Shown here piece by piece: positions 5,852-9,403 of a stretch of 9,403 nucleotides of DNA; within the stretch, counting starts at the first letter, position 1, and every line of letters starts with the position of its first letter. The position numbers were made by a program, and so were the translations under genes. The notes under the pieces are model-generated. The model was not told the origin of the DNA and did not search any database. It saw nothing but the letters and a program-made list of their open reading frames with translations. This DNA comes from Nostocoides sp039812405 (lineage in GTDB: Bacteria > Actinomycetota > Actinomycetes > Actinomycetales > Dermatophilaceae), in assembly GCA_039812405.1 (NCBI GenBank), contig JBDIAL010000145.1, positions 1-9,403 on the forward strand, given 5' to 3'.

Positions 5852-7228
5852 TCAGGCGGTGGTCTCGCGCAGGATGGTGAGGACTTTGTCGGGGTCGGTG
5901 GCGGGGTTGATGAAGACGAGGCGGAGGATGGTCTGGCCGTGCCAGGTTGTGGGGACGCAGAGCATCCGGCCGGCGTGGGCCAGGTCGTCGGACCAGGCGT
6001 GGTAGTCGGCGCTGGTCCAGCCGGGTCGGTCGAAGAGGATGACCGACAGCTCCGGCTCGTGCAGTACGCGCAGGGTGGGGATGGCGTGGATGCCCTCGGC
6101 GACGGTGCGGGCGATGGCCAGGGTCTGCTCGACGGCGGCGGTGTAGCGGTCGGTGCCGTGGGTGGCGAGGCTGAACCAGAACGGCAGGCCCCGGGCCCGG
6201 CGGGACAGGTGGACGGCCAGGTCGGTGGGGTTCCAGACCTCCCGGTCGAGGCTGTCGAGGTAGGAGGCGTGCTGGGCGTGGGCGGCTCGGGCCAGCGCGG
6301 GGTCCCGGTAGAGCAGGGCGCAGCAGTCGTACGGCGCGAACAGCCATTTGTGCGGGTCGACGATGAAGGAGTCGGCGCGCTCGATCCCGGCGAACCGGTC
6401 CCGCACCGACGGCGCGGCGAGGGCGCCGCCGCCGTAGGCGCCGTCGATGTGCAGCCAGATCCCCCGCGGCTGGCAGACCTCGGCGATGTCGGACAGGTCG
6501 TCGACGACCCCGGCGTTGGTCGTGCCCGCGGAGGCGACGACGGCGAACACTCCCGGCTCGTCGGCGATCGCCGCGGCCAGGGCGGCGCCGGTCAGGTGTC
6601 CGCGCTCGTCCTCGGGCACCGCGACGACCCCGACGTCCAGGACCCGGGCGTCGGAGACGATGGAGGAGTGCGCCCCGGTCGTGCAGGCGATCTTCCAGCC
6701 GCCCTCGGGACGGCCCCCGCGTCGCAGGTATGCGGTGTGCCGGGCCGCCGCGAGGGCGGACAGGTTCCCGCTCGTCCCGCCCGAGACGAAGCATCCGCCG
6801 GCCGTCTCCGGCCAGCCCAGCAGCGACACCAGCCAGGCCAGGGCCTGGTTCTCGGCGAAGATCGCCCCCGCCCCGGCCTCCCACGTCCCGGCGAAGATGT
6901 TGAAGCTGGACACCACCGCGTCGAAGGCCAACGCGGTGCGCGTCGGAGCCGCCGGGATATAGGCCAGGTTCAGCGGATCGTCCTGAGCCCGGGTCGCCGG
7001 GGCCAAGACCTTCTCAAACACCCGCAACGCCGCATCCGCCCCCAGCCCCGCAGCCGTCACCGTCTCACCAGCCGCCGCGAACAACTCCGACGCCCGCCGC
7101 GCCGTAGCCTTCGGGTCCGAAGGCCGGGTGATCCGCCGCCCCGCGAGCCGGATCGCGGCACGCGTGGCATGCGCCTCGTCCCCCCAGACGTCCGCCGCCT
7201 CGGCGAACGCCGACCCGGTGACCTCCAT
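5852..7228 (-). CDS. Pyridoxal phosphate-dependent group II decarboxylase (amino acid decarboxylase-like)
   Basis: This is a 458-residue fold-type I PLP enzyme of the group II decarboxylase family, which removes the alpha-carboxyl group of amino acids such as aromatic amino acids, glutamate or 2,4-diaminobutyrate. Visible features are FVSGGTSGNLSAL (147-159), which binds the PLP phosphate, His187 in GAHSS (stacks on the ring), Asp262 in HIDGAYGG (binds the pyridine nitrogen) and Lys294 in DPHKWLF (Schiff base). The ATG at 7228 has GGAGG about 7 nt upstream; an in-frame ATG at 7243 has no such site. The first third uses G- and T-ending codons (ttg, gct, gat, ttt) unlike the strongly C-ending last third, which hints at a mosaic or acquired origin. 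The substrate cannot be assigned. A four-helix membrane protein gene follows 44 nt downstream. Confidence 0.9.
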   Translation of the reverse strand: MEVTGSAFAEAADVWGDEAHATRAAIRLAGRRITRPSDPKATARRASELFAAAGETVTAAGLGADAALRVFEKVLAPATRAQDDPLNLAYIPAAPTRTALAFDAVVSSFNIFAGTWEAGAGAIFAENQALAWLVSLLGWPETAGGCFVSGGTSGNLSALAAARHTAYLRRGGRPEGGWKIACTTGAHSSIVSDARVLDVGVVAVPEDERGHLTGAALAAAIADEPGVFAVVASAGTTNAGVVDDLSDIAEVCQPRGIWLHIDGAYGGGALAAPSVRDRFAGIERADSFIVDPHKWLFAPYDCCALLYRDPALARAAHAQHASYLDSLDREVWNPTDLAVHLSRRARGLPFWFSLATHGTDRYTAAVEQTLAIARTVAEGIHAIPTLRVLHEPELSVILFDRPGWTSADYHAWSDDLAHAGRMLCVPTTWHGQTILRLVFINPATDPDKVLTILRETTA

Positions 7229-7375
7229 GCTCGTCCTCCGCATCCTCGGTTGATCGGTCGCGGCCCGACGGTATGCCAGGCGGTGCCGTCGCGTCCACCG
7301 CCCGAGCCGCCGAGTTGCCGAGTGGCCCGGGCGGGGCAACCGGGGACTGTCGGGACGGCATACGACAATGGGCGG
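7229..7375. promoter_or_regulatory. Divergent intergenic region between decarboxylase and recO
   Basis: These 147 bp must hold promoters for the minus-strand decarboxylase and for recO. GACAAT at 7364-7369 lies 7 nt before the recO GTG and could be a -10 for a leaderless recO transcript, but no good -35 is seen. An inverted repeat GTTGCC (7314-7319) and GGCAAC (7335-7340) is present, with a second widely spaced pair GTATGCC (7271-7277) and GGCATAC (7357-7363, starting GG). No gene is supported here. Confidence 0.4.
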
Positions 7376-8200
7376 GTGCCGCTCTACCGCGACGAGGCGA
7401 TCGTCCTCCGGACCCACAAGCTGGGCGAGGCCGACCGCATCGTCACCCTGCTCACCCGCACCCGGGGCAAGGTCCGCGCGGTGGGCAAGGGGGTGCGGCG
7501 CACGCGGAGCCGGTTCGGGTCGCGGCTGGAGCCGGGGATGCACGTCGACATCCAGTGCTACGAGGGGCGCAGCCTCGACACGGTGACCCAGGTCGAGACG
7601 ATCGACGCGTGGGGGAGCGCCATCGCCGGCGACTACCAGGCGTGGACCGCCTCGGTCGCGATGATCGAGACGTGCGAGCGGCTCACCGAGGAGCACGCCC
7701 CGACCGTCCAGCAGTACCTCCTGCTCGGCGGGGCGCTGCGCTCGCTCGCCCACCGCGACCACGACCCGCTCCTCGTCCTCGACGCCTACCTGCTGCGCGC
7801 GCTCGCGGTCGCCGGCTGGGCGCCGAGCTTCCACGACTGCGCCCGGTGCGGCGACCCGGGCCCGCACCGGGCCTTCAACGTCCAGTCCGGCGGAGTGGTC
7901 TGTCCGGTATGCCGTCCGCCCGGCTCCCAGGCGCCAGCCCCGGACACGCTGCGCCTCCTCGCGGCGCTCCTCGCGGGCGACTGGCCGGTCGCCGACGCCG
8001 CGCCGGAGCGCAACCGGCGCGAGGGCAGCGGACTCGTCGCGGCCTTCCTCCAGTGGCACCTCGAGCGGCAGGTCCGGGCGCTGCGGATCGTGGACCGGAC
8101 CGACCGGACCCACCGGACCGACCGGCCCGTTCGCACCCCGGGTCCCACCGCGGAGCCGGAGGGCGTGGCGGCGCCCGGTCGGGTGGGGGAGCGGGTATGA
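7376..8200 (+). CDS. recO: DNA repair protein RecO
   Basis: RecO works with RecR (and RecF) to load RecA onto SSB-coated single-stranded DNA during gap repair. The 274-residue sequence starts MPLYRDEAIVLRTHKLGEADRIV, the canonical RecO OB-fold N-terminus. It carries the four-cysteine zinc site Cys155, Cys158, Cys176 and Cys179 (CARCG and CPVC) and a helical C-terminal domain to about residue 238. The start is GTG 7376, fixed by the conserved N-terminal motif; no strong Shine-Dalgarno sequence precedes it. The last 35 residues form a low-complexity tail with four DRT-like triplets that is not part of the core fold. Its TGA overlaps the ATG of uppS in ATGA, so the two are translationally coupled, as expected from the recO-uppS order in other actinobacteria. 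Confidence 0.96.
   Translation: MPLYRDEAIVLRTHKLGEADRIVTLLTRTRGKVRAVGKGVRRTRSRFGSRLEPGMHVDIQCYEGRSLDTVTQVETIDAWGSAIAGDYQAWTASVAMIETCERLTEEHAPTVQQYLLLGGALRSLAHRDHDPLLVLDAYLLRALAVAGWAPSFHDCARCGDPGPHRAFNVQSGGVVCPVCRPPGSQAPAPDTLRLLAALLAGDWPVADAAPERNRREGSGLVAAFLQWHLERQVRALRIVDRTDRTHRTDRPVRTPGPTAEPEGVAAPGRVGERV
8093..8128 (+). repeat. Four tandem 9-bp repeats in the 3' part of recO
   Basis: The unit GACCGGACC occurs four times in a row with small changes (third copy begins C, last copy ends CGGCCC). Being a multiple of three, it stays in frame and encodes DRT-DRT-HRT-DRP (residues 240-251). Copy-number change would lengthen or shorten the RecO tail without disturbing the frame. Confidence 0.85.
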
Positions 8201-9012
8201 CCGCCGACGGACCCGCATACGCCCGGCCGTTCCCGCACCCGAGCGGGGCGCGGCCGCCGGCCATCCCCGCCGACCTCATGCCCCGGCACGTCGCCATCGT
8301 CATGGACGGCAACGGCCGGTGGGCCAACGCCCGCGGCCTGCCCCGGACGAAGGGCCACGAGGCGGGCGAGGCATCCCTCCTCGACGTCGTCGCCGGGGCC
8401 GTCGAGGTCGGGGTGACCCACCTGTCGGCCTACGCCTTCTCGACGGAGAACTGGCGGCGGTCGCCGGAGGAGGTGCGCTTCCTCATGGGGTTCAACCGTG
8501 ACGTCATCCGTCGCCGGCGCGACCAGCTGCACTCCTGGGGGGTGCGGATGCGCTGGGTCGGGCGCCGGCCGCGCCTGTGGTCCTCGGTCGTCAAGGAGCT
8601 CGAGATCGCCCAGGACCTCACCCGGCACAACACCGGCCTGACCCTCTACTTCTGCGTCAACTACGGCGGCCGGGCCGAGATCGCCGACGCCGCGCGCGAG
8701 ATCGCCGAGCTGGTCCGCGCCGGGCGGCTCAAGCCAAGCGCGGTCGACGAGCGCCTCCTCGCCCGGCACCTCCGCGAGCCCACGATGCCCGACGTCGACC
8801 TGTTCATCCGGTCCTCGGGCGAGCAGCGGACGAGCAACTTCCTGCTGTGGCAGAGCGCCTATGCCGAGATGGTCTTCCAGGACCGGCTCTGGCCCGACTA
8901 CGACCGCCGGGACCTGTGGGCCGCGCTGGAGACGTATGCCTCGCGCGAGCGCCGCTACGGCGGTGCCGTCGACCTGGCGGGCCAGGACCCGGATCCCGGC
9001 CCGCCGGCCTGA
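8197..9012 (+). CDS. uppS: Isoprenyl transferase (cis-polyprenyl diphosphate synthase)
   Basis: This 271-residue enzyme extends an allylic diphosphate with isopentenyl diphosphate in cis configuration, making the polyprenyl diphosphate from which the lipid carrier for peptidoglycan and other envelope glycans is made. Conserved blocks are present: HVAIVMDGNGRWA (31-43, with catalytic Asp37), GHEAG (53-57), AYAFSTENWRRS (78-89), and FIRSSGEQRTSNFLLWQSAYAE (203-224), with Arg205 and Glu209 for substrate and Mg binding. Length fits the family with a short N-terminal extension of about 25 residues. The ATG at 8197 overlaps the recO stop and is preceded by GGGGGAG. By position it corresponds to Rv2361c of M. 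tuberculosis, a decaprenyl diphosphate synthase; the chain length here is not readable from sequence. Confidence 0.96.
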   Translation: MTADGPAYARPFPHPSGARPPAIPADLMPRHVAIVMDGNGRWANARGLPRTKGHEAGEASLLDVVAGAVEVGVTHLSAYAFSTENWRRSPEEVRFLMGFNRDVIRRRRDQLHSWGVRMRWVGRRPRLWSSVVKELEIAQDLTRHNTGLTLYFCVNYGGRAEIADAAREIAELVRAGRLKPSAVDERLLARHLREPTMPDVDLFIRSSGEQRTSNFLLWQSAYAEMVFQDRLWPDYDRRDLWAALETYASRERRYGGAVDLAGQDPDPGPPA

Positions 9013-9041
9013 CCGTCCCGGGCGCGCCGGATCCGGGACGG
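9013..9041. terminator. Bidirectional hairpin terminator between uppS and the fur-family gene
   Basis: CCGTCCCGG (9013-9021) is perfectly complementary to CCGGGACGG (9033-9041) around an 11-nt loop. It starts directly after the uppS stop codon and ends 11 nt before the stop of the convergent fur-family gene. No T-run follows on either side. Its position in a 40-bp convergent gap makes a shared terminator the natural reading. Confidence 0.65.
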
Positions 9042-9052
9042 GCGAGCCGGGG

Positions 9053-9403
9053 TCAGCGGGCGGCCGTGCAGTCGGCGCAGGTCCCGACGACCTCGAGGGT
9101 GTGGTCGACGTCGGTGAAGCCGTGCGTCGCCCCGACCCGGGACGCCCAGCGCTCGACGGGCGGCGCCTCGACCTCGACCGTGCGCCCGCAGGCGCGGCAG
9201 ACGAGGTGGTGGTGATGGTGCGGACTGCAGGCCCGGTAGACCGCCTCGCCGTCCCCGGTCCGCAGGAGGTCGGCCTCGCCCTCGGCCGCCATCGACTGCA
9301 GCGCCCGGTAGACCGTGGCGAGCCCGACCCGCACCCCGTGCCGGTCGAGCGCGGCGTGCACCTCCTGGGCCGACCGGAACTGGTCGCACCCGGCGAGCTC
9401 GGC
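9053..9403 (-). CDS. zur: Fur-family metalloregulator, probably Zur (N-terminus outside window)
   Basis: The frame is open to the window edge, so about the first 15-25 residues are missing; 116 residues are visible. FRSAQEVHAALDRHGVRVGLATVYRAL is the winged-helix DNA-binding domain with the typical GLATVYR recognition segment. The metal-binding and dimer domain follows, with HHHHHLVCRACGRTVEVE and a terminal GTCADC giving two CxxC-type structural zinc sites. Such proteins repress transcription when loaded with metal. The wording of the second domain (GRTVEVE, GFTDVDHTLEVVGTC) and the position next to recO-uppS, as in M. tuberculosis where furB/zur lies nearby, point to the zinc sensor Zur rather than Fur, but this is inference. 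The GTG at 9361 is internal to the domain and not the start. Confidence 0.85.
   Translation of the reverse strand, partial: AELAGCDQFRSAQEVHAALDRHGVRVGLATVYRALQSMAAEGEADLLRTGDGEAVYRACSPHHHHHLVCRACGRTVEVEAPPVERWASRVGATHGFTDVDHTLEVVGTCADCTAAR

Noticed and set aside
5451..6884. 477-codon minus-strand frame fusing the membrane protein to upstream sequence
   Set aside because: The portion upstream of ATG 5807 is a shadow of the decarboxylase gene in another frame; a good ribosome binding site marks the real start.
7271..7363. GTATGCC/GGCATAC inverted pair as an operator or insertion-sequence end
   Set aside because: The arms are only 7 bp and about 80 bp apart with no transposase or target duplication; the motif is frequent in the window, so chance or a general signature explains it.
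5801..8200. 799-codon plus-strand frame running through the decarboxylase region into recO
   Set aside because: Only the part from GTG 7376 has RecO homology; the upstream part is antisense to the decarboxylase gene and lacks any motif.
7229..8218. N-terminal extension of the decarboxylase frame across recO
   Set aside because: The frame stays open upstream only by composition. The enzyme family starts near 7228, where a good ribosome binding site is present.

Overview
The window is very GC-rich (about 70% or more by eye) with dense, mostly C- or G-ending codons. Its gene content is that of a high-GC actinobacterium: an actinobacterial-type LeuA, a WS/DGAT acyltransferase, and a recO-uppS pair facing a Fur/Zur-type regulator, as in the Mycobacterium tuberculosis recO-uppS-furB neighbourhood. 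A member of Micrococcales (for example Intrasporangiaceae or relatives) is a reasonable guess, but this is inference; nothing in the sequence fixes the genus.

Layout. Positions 1-981 hold the C-terminal half of leuA (+). Positions 1035-3335 hold a lipid-related pair (+): an alpha/beta hydrolase with a GxSxG nucleophile and a wax ester synthase/diacylglycerol acyltransferase. Positions 3353-3556 carry a non-coding tandem array of about 3.2 copies of a 63-64 bp unit; the first two copies each contain a strong hairpin. A structured non-coding leader follows (3557-3801). Then comes a tight cassette: a 22-codon ORF whose stop overlaps the start of a DUF211-family gene (3867-4157), followed 3 nt later by a VIT1/CCC1-like membrane protein gene (4161-4702) that is split by an apparent 1-nt frameshift. 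Its stop codon directly abuts the stop of a convergent AlkB-type dioxygenase gene (4703-5359, -), which has a well-formed actinobacterial LexA/SOS box over its promoter. Next on the minus strand is a two-gene unit, a group II PLP-dependent decarboxylase (5852-7228) and a four-helix membrane protein (5451-5807). A 147-bp divergent intergenic region separates this from recO (7376-8200) and uppS (8197-9012), which overlap by ATGA. A perfect 9-bp hairpin (9013-9041) separates uppS from the convergent, truncated fur/zur gene (9053-9403).

How the genes work together. RecO (recombinational repair) and UppS (polyprenyl carrier for the cell wall) are housekeeping genes that are translationally coupled. 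The AlkB homolog is predicted to belong to the SOS regulon. The hydrolase and acyltransferase probably act on storage lipids or acyl esters. The DUF211/VIT-like cassette has the look of a small metal-related unit, but its function is unknown and its membrane gene is broken as read. The most unusual items are the tandem hairpin array, the small coupled ORF ahead of DUF211, the frameshift, the SOS box on alkB, the codon-usage switch inside the decarboxylase gene, and a local excess of the hexamer GCATAC/GTATGC.
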